From positions 1 through 64,000 of the forward strand of contig CAUJHH010000058.1 in the NCBI GenBank assembly GCA_963204725.1: a DNA stretch of 64,000 bases. Direction: 5' to 3'. Below, in pieces: positions 1 through 7,375 of the stretch. Below the pieces are notes generated by a model. The model was not told where the DNA came from, ran no database searches, and saw only the letters and a list, made by a program, of their open reading frames with translations. Numbering within the stretch: position 1 is the stretch's first letter; every line of letters begins with the position of its first letter. The position numbers were made by a program, and so were the translations under genes. Origin of the DNA: Planctomycetota bacterium. GTDB lineage: Bacteria; Planctomycetota; Phycisphaerae; Phycisphaerales; UBA1924.

Positions 1-873
1 TTCTGCGACCATCCCGAGCTCTGGGACCGGTACAGCGCGATTGCGTCTGGCCAGGAGCCGTATCCAACTCCCCCCGCTGCCGGTGGTGAGTGGGGTGAGA
101 AGGGTGCTCGGGCATTCCTCGATGACCATCGCGAACGCATGGCCGAGGGCGCCGCGGTGCTCTGGCCCCAGCAGTACGACTACCACCACCTGATGCATGT
201 GCGCCTCCGGGAGGGCGAGGCCGCGTTCCAGGCCGAGTTTCAGAACCAGCCGCTGGACCCGCAAGCCTGCATCTTCGCACACGCCAAGCTGCGCTACTGG
301 GACGACCTCGCGGCAACGCCCGAAGACCTGCTCATCACGCTCGGGCATGGCAGCGACCAGTCCGGCCAGTTCTTTGGTGCCTGTGATCCCAGCCTCGGCA
401 ACGATCCGCACCGGGGCGACTACAGCGCCATTGTCATTTTGTACTCACCTGAAAGCGAGGATGAGGAGCGCAGGACCAAGTACGTGATCGCGGCCGATAT
501 TGCGCGCCGCACGCCCGATGAGACCATCGCCCGCATCGTGCAGTACGCGCGCATCTACGACTTCCGTCGCTTCGGCGTGGAGGGCAACCAGTTCCAGGAA
601 CTCATGGTGAATGACCTCGAGCGTCGCGCGTCCCAGGCGAACACGTCGATCTACGTCGAGAGCATCAAGAATCGATCCAACAAGCAGCAGCGCATCATGG
701 CCATCGAGGCCGAAGTGAGCCAGGGGATGATCGCCTTCAGCAAGCGGCACTCGCTGCTCTTGGAGCAGTTGCGATCGTTCCCCGGCGGTAAACATGACGA
801 CGGCCCCGATGCACTGGAGATGGCGGTCATGATGGCGAACAAACCATGTGGCGGCGGGATCATGTACATCTAG
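1..873 (+). CDS. Phage terminase large subunit, C-terminal part (5' end outside window)
   Basis: The reading frame is open from base 1, so the gene starts upstream and only the last 290 residues are seen. Terminase large subunits pump DNA into phage heads and cut concatemers; the C-terminal half is an RNase H-fold nuclease. The nuclease pattern is visible: an acidic CDPSLG...GDYSAI segment, a mid-domain region around the EGNQFQE stretch, and a late DDGPDALEMA motif that usually supplies the last metal-binding acid. The ATPase half would be to the left. The function of the family is known; whether this copy is active cannot be told from the fragment. Confidence 0.85.
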   Translation, partial: FCDHPELWDRYSAIASGQEPYPTPPAAGGEWGEKGARAFLDDHRERMAEGAAVLWPQQYDYHHLMHVRLREGEAAFQAEFQNQPLDPQACIFAHAKLRYWDDLAATPEDLLITLGHGSDQSGQFFGACDPSLGNDPHRGDYSAIVILYSPESEDEERRTKYVIAADIARRTPDETIARIVQYARIYDFRRFGVEGNQFQELMVNDLERRASQANTSIYVESIKNRSNKQQRIMAIEAEVSQGMIAFSKRHSLLLEQLRSFPGGKHDDGPDALEMAVMMANKPCGGGIMYI

Positions 874-900
874 CGGGGTGCAGGGGATATCCTCCTCGGC

Positions 901-1281
901 ATGAAAGAGGTGCTGCTCATGATGCTCGGAGGAGTCATCACGCTCGCGTTCGAGTACGTGATATTGATTCCCTTACTAAAGAGACGCAAGTACACCGCCC
1001 ACGAAAGTGCGGTGCTGCAGTCGATGGCCTTTCTGGAGTGCAAACGGACTGGGGATGGGGCGGCAGCAACCCTCACCATCGGCAACGATGTCTTTGAAGA
1101 CTGGGAGCATCTCGCCGCGTTTGAGAAACTCCTGTCCGAGGGGATGATCGTTCGGGAAGGAAGGGCAAACTCCTACTGCCTGAGTGCGAACGCTCAGAAG
1201 ATCGCCGTCCGGCTTTTTGAGCGAGGAGCCAAGACGCCGTACATCGTCACGGTCGAACAGCGAACTCCGGAAGATCAATAA
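901..1281 (+). CDS. Small hypothetical protein with one N-terminal membrane segment
   Basis: This 126-residue protein follows the terminase gene by 27 bases on the same strand. Residues about 4-26 form a hydrophobic helix ending in a basic KRRKY stretch, typical of a single membrane anchor with the rest in the cytoplasm. The remaining part (residues 40-126) has an alternating pattern that could be a small winged-helix fold, but no motif is decisive. A GGCATG context and a weak upstream purine run (GGGATATCCTCCTCGGC) support the start only loosely. I do not recognise the family. Its place in the element makes an accessory phage function likely. Confidence 0.55.
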   Translation: MKEVLLMMLGGVITLAFEYVILIPLLKRRKYTAHESAVLQSMAFLECKRTGDGAAATLTIGNDVFEDWEHLAAFEKLLSEGMIVREGRANSYCLSANAQKIAVRLFERGAKTPYIVTVEQRTPEDQ

Positions 1282-1679
1282 GGCCGGCTCGCGGCTGGCG
1301 GGCTGCGATCACAAAGCTGCGGTGGCTGGCGATCCCTAAGGGCTGCACACGATAGCCCAACGCAACGGCAATCGCTCACTTCGGGCTTCGCTGAACCCAG
1401 TGGCTTCACTAGCGACGACTCCGGCAGCACGCCATGCCCACATCCCGGCCCTCGTGATGTGGGCAACCAGTGGGCAGTTCACAGGGGGACGCCCCTGTGG
1501 CGCACACGTGGCCGATCACGTCGCGAGGGGTGCCGCGTTCGCTCTGAATCTGCCGAGATTGCTGCGAACCCGCCTTGCCTGTCGCCCATGCTCCGGCCCT
1601 CATGGTCGCGGCCTCGCTGTCCCTTGCCGCCGCCCGCGTTGGGCGGATCACGGGCCTGCGAGCGCCCAGGAGCACGACC
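1282..1679. other. Intergenic stretch without a clear gene
   Basis: About 400 bases of GC-rich sequence lie between the small membrane protein and the HARE-HTH gene. Open frames here overlap each other in several phases and show no ribosome binding site or recognisable motif. The words CCGGCCCTCGTGATG and CCGGCCCTCATGGTC (near 1447 and 1593) look like a short imperfect direct repeat. The promoter of the downstream three-gene operon probably lies here but no convincing -35/-10 pair was found. Confidence 0.5.
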
Positions 1680-2186
1680 ATGTCCAAGGCCAAACCCGCA
1701 CCCGTTGTCGATCAGCCCGCGACCCCGACACCCCGCCCTCGGCGGAAGGCCCGCGTCGAGGTGCCAACGACCAAGCAGCGCCAGGCCACGCGAACCACGC
1801 CTGCACCTGCTTCGAAATCAACGCGAGAGGCGAAGCCCGCCCCGCGCGCCCGCGCCGCTGCCGAGAAGCGTTTGAGCGCTCTCGATGCCGCCGCCCAAGT
1901 CCTCGCCGGGCTCTCCGGCAAGGTGGCCACTGATGGACTCTCGGCGGCCGACCTCATCGAACGCATGGCGACCTCCAAGCTCTGGATCAGTCCGGGCGGC
2001 AAGACGCCCTCCGCGACACTCTCCGCCGCCATGGCGCGGGAGATCGCGGTCAAGGGCCCGGCTTCCCGATTCCGGAAGGCAGGTCCGGGCCGTTTCGCAT
2101 CGAACACAGCGCCCGCGGCCCGAACTGCGAAACCCCGTGATCCCGCGAAGCGGAGCGCCGCGGTGAAGACAGAGAGTGGTCGATGA
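1680..2186 (+). CDS. HARE-HTH (HB1/ASXL/restriction endonuclease HTH) domain protein
   Basis: The 168-residue protein has a low-complexity Pro/Ala/Lys/Arg-rich N-terminus (residues 1-62), then a compact winged-helix domain of about 75 residues beginning LSALDAAAQVL and running through ADLIERM, the SPGGKTPSATL segment and a final GPGRF. That order is typical of HARE-HTH domains, thought to read DNA modification or structure. The start is set by AGGAG at 1669-1673 ahead of the ATG at 1680; the frame opens further upstream but without such a site. The stop overlaps the next gene by 4 bases (ATGA), so the three genes to 4551 form one translationally coupled operon. DNA binding in support of the recombinase is an inference. 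Confidence 0.7.
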   Translation: MSKAKPAPVVDQPATPTPRPRRKARVEVPTTKQRQATRTTPAPASKSTREAKPAPRARAAAEKRLSALDAAAQVLAGLSGKVATDGLSAADLIERMATSKLWISPGGKTPSATLSAAMAREIAVKGPASRFRKAGPGRFASNTAPAARTAKPRDPAKRSAAVKTESGR

Positions 2187-2707
2187 GCACGCCCATCGAT
2201 TTGGCAGCGCTGCCGCGGCTGTCGTTCAAAGAGCTGCGTGATCTCTGGAGGGAGCACATCGGTCGATCGCCGCCGCCGGTCCAGAAGCGACTCCTGATCC
2301 GCGAACTGGCGTGGCGAGTCCAGGAGCGGGTCCACGGCGGCCTTGATGCCGAAACCGCTCGTCTGCTCAAGTCCGCGATCCGCAACGCTCGCCAGAACAC
2401 ACCGAGCCCCGAGTCGAGCAACTCCACCCGTCGCTCGCGTCGGGGCTCGGTCTCATCCACCGCTCGCGGGCCGCGAGTCGCCAACGACCTCCCACCCGGC
2501 ACGCGCCTTGTTCGCGAGTGGCGCGGTCGGACCCACGAAGTCATCGTGCTCGAAGTCAGAACAGGAGGCAAGACGGGCCGATCGTTCCGTTATCGCGATC
2601 AGACGTTTAAGACCCTCACCGAGGTGGCCAAGGCGATCACGGGCATCCACTGGTCTGGGCCGCGATTCTTCGGGCTCACCACCAGTCGGAGGCCCGAATC
2701 ACCATGA
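2183..2707 (+). CDS. DUF2924 family protein
   Basis: This 174-residue protein matches the DUF2924 layout: an N-terminal helical part with LSFKELRDLWREHIG and RELAWRVQ, a Ser/Arg/Pro-rich linker, and a C-terminal small beta domain with GTRLVREW, a hydrophobic HEVIVLEV strand, and the FRYRDQTFKTLTEVAKAITG segment followed by HWSGPRFFGL. DUF2924 genes are frequently found directly before large serine recombinases in integrative elements, as here. It overlaps both neighbours by 4 bases (ATGA at each end). The biochemical role of the family is unknown; a helper role in recombination directionality is possible but not shown. Confidence 0.85.
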   Translation: MSTPIDLAALPRLSFKELRDLWREHIGRSPPPVQKRLLIRELAWRVQERVHGGLDAETARLLKSAIRNARQNTPSPESSNSTRRSRRGSVSSTARGPRVANDLPPGTRLVREWRGRTHEVIVLEVRTGGKTGRSFRYRDQTFKTLTEVAKAITGIHWSGPRFFGLTTSRRPESP

Positions 2708-4551
2708 CTTCGCGAGCCCCAACCCCCCACACCACCCCGAGCCCCCCAAACTCCACCACACTCCGGTGCGCCATCTACACACGCAAGTCGAGCGAGGAGG
2801 GGCTCGACATGGCCTTCAACTCGCTCGACGCCCAGCGAGAGGCGGGCCTGGACTACATCAAGAGCCAGCGCAGCCATGGCTGGGTCGCCATCGACGCTCT
2901 CTACGACGACGGTGGCTTCTCCGGCGGCAACACCGAGCGCCCCGGCCTCAAGCGGCTCCTTTCCGACATCCGTGCCCAGCGCGTCGACATCGTGGTCGTC
3001 TACAAGGTGGACCGTCTCAGCCGCTCTCTCGCCGACTTCGCGCGGCTCATGCAGCTCTTCGACGAGCAGCGCGTGAGCTTTGTCTCCGTCACACAGCAGT
3101 TTAACACCACGACCTCCATGGGACGGCTGACCCTGAACATGCTCCTCTCCTTCGCCCAGTTTGAGCGTGAGGTCGCGGGCGAGCGCATCCGCGACAAGAT
3201 CGCAGCGACCTTCCGTCGCGGCGTGTTCGTCACCGGTCAGCCGCCCCTCGGCTACCGGCGGCCTCGCGAGGGCGAGCCCGGCTTCGTTGAGCGCAAGCTG
3301 CTGATCGTGCCCGAGGAAGCCGAACTCGTGCGATCGGTCTACACCGGCTACCTGGAGCTTCGCTCGATGGTCGCACTTGCGGCCCGGCTCAACGCGGCGG
3401 GTCATCGCACCAAGCTCTGGACCAGTAGCCGTGGTGTTCCTCGTGGGGGCAAGCCTTTCTCCGCTTCGCTCGTGCATCGCATCCTCACTAATCCCATCTA
3501 CATCGGTAAGATCGCCCATACACGTCAGGTCGTCACCAGCGCGCCAGGCGCTCGCCGACCCGAATCGGTGACAGAAGTCCATGATGGCCTGCACGACTCC
3601 ATCATCCCGCGCGCGTTGTGGGACAAGGTTCACGAAATGATGGCGGTTGCCAACCGCGGAACCACGACCCGCTGGACCCACACGCACCTTCTCAAGGGCA
3701 AGTTGCGGACCTTTGAGGGTCACGCGATGTCGCCGAGCTCGACGCAGCTCAAGAGGGACGACGAGACCAAGGACCCCAACCGCCGGATCGTGCGCTACTA
3801 CGTCAGCCAGAAGGCCGTCAAGCACGGTTACGCCGCCTGCCCCATCAAGTCGCTCAACGCGAACATAATCGACGACCTCGTCCGCGCGCTCGTGGTCGAT
3901 CATCTCGCTCGAGCCACCGCCCACCAGATCAACCTCCGTCCGCACGAACCCTCGCTCCGCGACCACTGGGTCCGTGAGGTCATTGCTCGCGTTGCTGTTG
4001 CACTCGACCGGATCACCATCGACCTCATCGACGAGCGCGTGATGGCCTGCATCGAGGCAGTCAAGGCCATCCCCGTCCCGAAGTCAGCCATGAAGGACGC
4101 GGCAGCCCGCACGGTGCCATCTTCCCCGTTCAAGCCGTCCGTGACCACTCAAGACGGTTATACCACGCTCACACTCGCCATTCGGATCAAGCGCCTCGAC
4201 GGACGCCGGATGCTGCTCTCGCCCGACGGCCACGATCTCCTTCTGTCGAGTCATGCTGGTAGCCGATCCCCTGCCCACCCTCAGTTGGTTTTGGCCATCG
4301 GTCAGGCCTTCGCCTTCCGTGCCGACCTGCTCCGCACTGGCGATACGGTTGAGTCGATCGCGGGACGGAACGGCTATTCGGTCTCCCGAGTCAAGCAACT
4401 CCTCATGCTGACGCAGTTGTCGCCGCGGATCCTTCGCGCCGCGCTGACTGCGGGGTTGCCGCCACGTTTGACCGTGAGCGATCTGATCGAGGCCGCCCAG
4501 CGGCTCGAATGGCCCCAGCAGGAGGCGTTGCTGGGGATTGCAAAGAGGTGA
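2704..4551 (+). CDS. Large serine recombinase (integrase/invertase type)
   Basis: This 615-residue protein has an N-terminal resolvase catalytic domain (about residues 20-165): the YTRKS motif places the nucleophilic serine at 29, followed by NSLDAQ, a DRLSRS motif and the FAQFERE segment of the long E helix. A recombinase domain follows (about 180-300; PPLGYRR, AARLNAAG, LTNPIYIGK), then a charged C-terminal DNA-binding part and a helix-turn-helix-like tail (ESIAGRNGYSVSRVKQLL, SDLIEA). The cysteine pairs of a classical zinc ribbon are not evident. The gene ends 200 bases from a cut tRNA-Leu gene, which fits an integrase beside its attachment site. It probably integrates and excises the element to its left. 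Confidence 0.93.
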   Translation: MTSRAPTPHTTPSPPNSTTLRCAIYTRKSSEEGLDMAFNSLDAQREAGLDYIKSQRSHGWVAIDALYDDGGFSGGNTERPGLKRLLSDIRAQRVDIVVVYKVDRLSRSLADFARLMQLFDEQRVSFVSVTQQFNTTTSMGRLTLNMLLSFAQFEREVAGERIRDKIAATFRRGVFVTGQPPLGYRRPREGEPGFVERKLLIVPEEAELVRSVYTGYLELRSMVALAARLNAAGHRTKLWTSSRGVPRGGKPFSASLVHRILTNPIYIGKIAHTRQVVTSAPGARRPESVTEVHDGLHDSIIPRALWDKVHEMMAVANRGTTTRWTHTHLLKGKLRTFEGHAMSPSSTQLKRDDETKDPNRRIVRYYVSQKAVKHGYAACPIKSLNANIIDDLVRALVVDHLARATAHQINLRPHEPSLRDHWVREVIARVAVALDRITIDLIDERVMACIEAVKAIPVPKSAMKDAAARTVPSSPFKPSVTTQDGYTTLTLAIRIKRLDGRRMLLSPDGHDLLLSSHAGSRSPAHPQLVLAIGQAFAFRADLLRTGDTVESIAGRNGYSVSRVKQLLMLTQLSPRILRAALTAGLPPRLTVSDLIEAAQRLEWPQQEALLGIAKR

Positions 4552-4753
4552 GTAGGAAGCGGTGTTGAAGTTCTGCGTGTACGGGCTATCTGTGACTCTT
4601 GCCCTGAGGTGACGTGCCGTCCTCTCCGCGTACGGCAACAGTGTGCCAACTAGGATGGCGTGAGACGCCGGTATAGACCTGAAAGGCTGGACTCCGGATT
4701 CTCCTCACGCCGGAGCGGTAGTGATGCGTGGCGTGGTACTGAGCGATCAGAGT

Positions 4754-4793
4754 GGATTTTAAGTCCGCTGCGTCTGCCAGTTCCGCCACGGGC
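4754..4793 (-). pseudogene. tRNA-Leu(UAA), 5' half only, cut after the anticodon
   Basis: Read on the minus strand from 4793, the sequence gives GCCCGTG as acceptor strand, a D-arm with GGCGGAACTGGCAGACGC, and the anticodon region GCGGACTTAAAATCC with anticodon UAA. After ATCC the tRNA pattern stops: the 3' side of the anticodon stem carries a mismatch, and no long variable arm, T-arm (GGTTCRA) or CACGGGC acceptor strand follows within the next 300 bases. This is what integration of an element into the anticodon loop leaves behind, with the 3' half presumably at the other end of the element, left of the window. A group I intron at the same site was considered and rejected because no 3' exon follows. 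Confidence 0.7.
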
Positions 4794-4804
4794 CCATGAG
4801 GCTG

Positions 4805-4810
4805 ATTCTA
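4805..4810 (-). promoter_or_regulatory. -10 box of the broken tRNA-Leu gene
   Basis: TAGAAT on the minus strand ends 11 bases before the tRNA-Leu 5' end, the spacing expected for a tRNA promoter. No good -35 hexamer is visible at 16-18 bases upstream. Its presence indicates that the right side of the junction keeps the original tRNA promoter. Confidence 0.4.
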
Positions 4811-4811
4811 C

Positions 4812-4971
4812 GAGAGATAAGGCGATTCTGGCGGCGGCCAGGGGCAAGGACTGGGAGCGGCTCGGTGTCCTACTCGGCGTCGCCGACCGCGAGCTTGGCA
4901 CGCTCATCGCCGCTTGGCCCAAACTACCGCTAGAGATGCGGCAGGCCGTGCTCACGATTGTTGCCCGATGA
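4812..4971 (+). pseudogene. Possible 3' remnant of a small planctomycete-type gene
   Basis: The frame DKAILAAARGKDWERLG...ending in LTIVAR has the composition and helical pattern (LGTLIAAWPKLP, then EMRQAVL) of small proteins often seen near recombinases in planctomycetes. No start codon with a ribosome binding site is present; in the same frame the sequence upstream is the tRNA fragment and its promoter. It therefore looks like a truncated gene end brought against the tRNA, or a small gene with an unrecognised start. The family resemblance is from memory and unverified. Confidence 0.35.
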
Positions 4972-5081
4972 GCCCCAAGGGCCAAGACTCGCGGCCTCGT
5001 GCACTCAAGGCCCCGGCGCAATCGGTGCCGAGCATTTATTTGAAAACTCGCACGATTGCCGCTCATGCCGCCTTGATCGAC

Positions 5082-5094
5082 CGCATGTCATGCG
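5082..5094. promoter_or_regulatory. Perfect 13-base palindrome, candidate operator
   Basis: CGCATG-T-CATGCG lies 47 bases upstream of the start of the XRE-family gene at 5142. Perfect inverted repeats in this position are common binding sites for the gene's own HTH protein. No clear -10/-35 pair was found around it, so the assignment as operator is inference. Confidence 0.35.
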
Positions 5095-5141
5095 TATTCT
5101 CACGCCTAGTTGTCCGCACGCCAACCGACACGGAGGCCCGA

Positions 5142-7346
5142 ATGCTCGCAGAACAAGACGCCGTTCGCCGCACATTGTCCGAACTTCGTGATCAAGCCGG
5201 GCTTTCTCAGACGGAATTGGCGAAGCGACTCCCCTTCACCGCCAGCCGGGTGTCCCGGCTTGAATCCGGGGAAATTGCTCTCACGACCGAGGATGCTCAG
5301 CAGATCGCAGCTGCCATTGGGACCCTTGAGGGGGCGGAGTTTGCGGAGTACCTTCAGCAGGACTGGATCATCCTTCCCAAGCCCGGCTTTCACCACATCA
5401 GCCGTCGTGAGCTTTGGGAAGCCGAGCAAGCTCTCCAACGCCTAGATGCTCTGAAGGATGACCCCCAGCTCAAGAACGCGTTCCTCCAACAAGTGGCCTC
5501 CAACCGGCGTCTGCTTGAGCGATGCGCGAACTATCTCCTCTCCACTGAGCACAGAGTCGCTTTCTTCGGTAGCCCCGGAGTGGGAAAGACCACGCTGATC
5601 TGTGCCCTCAGTGACCTCCGCAATCGCGCCGAGAAGGATCTCTCCCGTCAGATGGTCCTCCAGACTGGCTCGGGACGGACCACGGTGTGTGAGGTGCACG
5701 TCCGGACGGGCGGCGAGTACAGCATCGTCGTCGATCCCTGCACCACCGAGGAGATCCGGCAGTACGTCGCAGAGTTTTGCGACCAACTGCTCGCTCAGAA
5801 CTCCGCCAGTGATGGCGCCGGAGACACTGGAGGCGTCAGTGCCGAGGTCGAGCGCGCGTTACGGAACATGACTGGTCTCACCATCAAGAAGGTCAAGGAT
5901 TCCACAGGGAAGACTCGGCGCGAGGATCCCACCCGCGAGCTCGTCGCCAAGTTTCCCACAAAGGAGGACCTCATGGTGGAGATCCTCTCTCGAATGGAGC
6001 TGGGTCGCCGCACCAGCACTTCACTCGCGTTCCCCCGAGAATCGTTGACGACCGGGCTCGACTGGATTGGTCGCACTTTCGCCGAGATCAACTACGGGCA
6101 TCACCCGCTTTTCTCGTTGCCGCGCCGAATCGAGATCACCGTGCCGACCCCAATGCTGGGACGTGGCGACCTTGACGTCAAATTCATTGACACGCGAGGC
6201 ATCGATGAGCCAGCAGCTCCGCGCAGGGATGTGCAGGACCACCTTGACAATGACAGGACCGTCACCGTCTTTTGCTCCAGCTTCAAGAGCGCGCCAGATG
6301 CCGCTGCACAGGCTGTCATCGAGCGTGCCACCGGAGGCGGTCTTCGAGAATCACTGATTCTCCGCGGACTCCTCGCTGTTCTGCCGCAAGAGGGTGAGGA
6401 GTCCGCCGTTCGAGACAACGGAAGCGGCGACCTCGTGTCGACCAGCGACGAGGGCCGAGATATCCGCCGTGAGCAGGTGGTATCAACGCTTGGGCACATC
6501 GGCGTGAGAGACTTGGCCGTTGACTTTGTCAACATCCAGAAAGACGTCGACTGCGACGCCATGCGACAGACGATTAGCTCGAAGATCGACACTGTCCGGG
6601 CGACGTACGCCGACCAAATTCGCTTGGCAACCGCGACCGTGAACCGACTCGTCGTGAACAAGGCGAGCGAGCAGTTGCGAGCTGTCTACTTGGCGGCAAC
6701 GCGGCCGCTTCGCGTCTGGTTCGAGCACAACCAGGCGTTACCAGACAACGACCAGGAAGTGCAAGGCTCCCTGCTCGAAGAGATCGACGATCTCCGTTAC
6801 GCGTCGAGTCTCCGGGCGTCAGTGAATCGGCGTGGCAGCTGGCACAACTTTGATTACTGGCACGGGCTTGGTTTCGGCACCAGGCGAGAGACCGTCGCCC
6901 GCAGCGCTGAGCAAGTGACTGTGCTCAAGGGCCACATTGCCACGGGCCTCAATGACTCCGATCTGGGACCGGCTCACGATTTTCTCCGCCAGTTCCAGGC
7001 CGAGATTGACCGGTCGCTCAACCAGTTTTACCAGGACGTCCAAACGCTCGGCGAGACTGCCTTTCTTGGTCAACTGCAAGCGGCGCAGGACTACTGGTTG
7101 CGCTGCGCCCAACGCTGGGGCGGTGGGCCGGGCTACAAGACAGACATCAAGAGATGGACGGAGTCGTGGTTTGAGAGCGATGCTCGCCGTGAGAGGCACG
7201 AGTTCATCGAAGCGGAGATTCAGCGGCGGTGGCGAGAGCTCATCGACCGGCTGGATGCGCAGGTCGCATCGTTTGAACGAACCGACGATCGCGATAGTGC
7301 GCAGAACAGTGAAGCCAGGGTTGGTCGCGTCGAGGCCTATCGTTGA
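5142..7346 (+). CDS. XRE-type HTH protein with dynamin-like P-loop NTPase domain (candidate defence switch)
   Basis: The start ATG at 5142 is preceded by GGAGG at 5132-5136, giving 734 residues; an open frame extends further upstream without a better site. Residues about 8-60 are an XRE HTH (LRDQAGLSQTELAKRL, then ASRVSRLESG). A helical linker follows. Residues 143-150 are a Walker A loop GSPGVGKT, then a TGSGRTT stretch that may act as switch I and a DTRG motif at 350-353 matching the G3 motif of GTPases; no clear N/TKxD G4 motif was found. The C-terminal third is long-helical, as in dynamin-like proteins. The gene is followed by a HEPN-motif protein 29 bases later and then QatABCD. Defence function is inferred from context and fusion architecture. 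Confidence 0.7.
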   Translation: MLAEQDAVRRTLSELRDQAGLSQTELAKRLPFTASRVSRLESGEIALTTEDAQQIAAAIGTLEGAEFAEYLQQDWIILPKPGFHHISRRELWEAEQALQRLDALKDDPQLKNAFLQQVASNRRLLERCANYLLSTEHRVAFFGSPGVGKTTLICALSDLRNRAEKDLSRQMVLQTGSGRTTVCEVHVRTGGEYSIVVDPCTTEEIRQYVAEFCDQLLAQNSASDGAGDTGGVSAEVERALRNMTGLTIKKVKDSTGKTRREDPTRELVAKFPTKEDLMVEILSRMELGRRTSTSLAFPRESLTTGLDWIGRTFAEINYGHHPLFSLPRRIEITVPTPMLGRGDLDVKFIDTRGIDEPAAPRRDVQDHLDNDRTVTVFCSSFKSAPDAAAQAVIERATGGGLRESLILRGLLAVLPQEGEESAVRDNGSGDLVSTSDEGRDIRREQVVSTLGHIGVRDLAVDFVNIQKDVDCDAMRQTISSKIDTVRATYADQIRLATATVNRLVVNKASEQLRAVYLAATRPLRVWFEHNQALPDNDQEVQGSLLEEIDDLRYASSLRASVNRRGSWHNFDYWHGLGFGTRRETVARSAEQVTVLKGHIATGLNDSDLGPAHDFLRQFQAEIDRSLNQFYQDVQTLGETAFLGQLQAAQDYWLRCAQRWGGGPGYKTDIKRWTESWFESDARRERHEFIEAEIQRRWRELIDRLDAQVASFERTDDRDSAQNSEARVGRVEAYR

Positions 7347-7375
7347 TTTTCAGTACAGTGCTACCAGGAGGCTGC

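Larger units (their letters stand above)
1..4763. mobile_element. Right part of an integrated phage-like element
   Basis: The segment holds a phage terminase C-terminus, small accessory genes and a large serine recombinase whose gene ends about 200 bases before a cut tRNA-Leu gene. Large serine integrases usually lie next to one attachment site, so the tRNA junction near 4754-4763 is the likely right boundary. The left boundary is outside the window. No capsid, portal or tail genes are visible here, so it could be a prophage, a remnant, or an integrative element that borrowed phage genes. The extent is inferred; the gene content is seen. Confidence 0.6.

Noticed and set aside
2599-3966. A 455-residue minus-strand frame opposite the recombinase.
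   Set aside because: Antisense of a clear serine recombinase, no domain motif, no ribosome binding site.
4586-4789. A minus-strand frame starting MAELADAADLK.
   Set aside because: This is the translation of the tRNA-Leu 5' half, a common false gene.
4754-4793. Group I intron inside tRNA-Leu(UAA).
   Set aside because: The break is near the classic intron site, but no 3' exon with T-arm and acceptor strand follows within several hundred bases.
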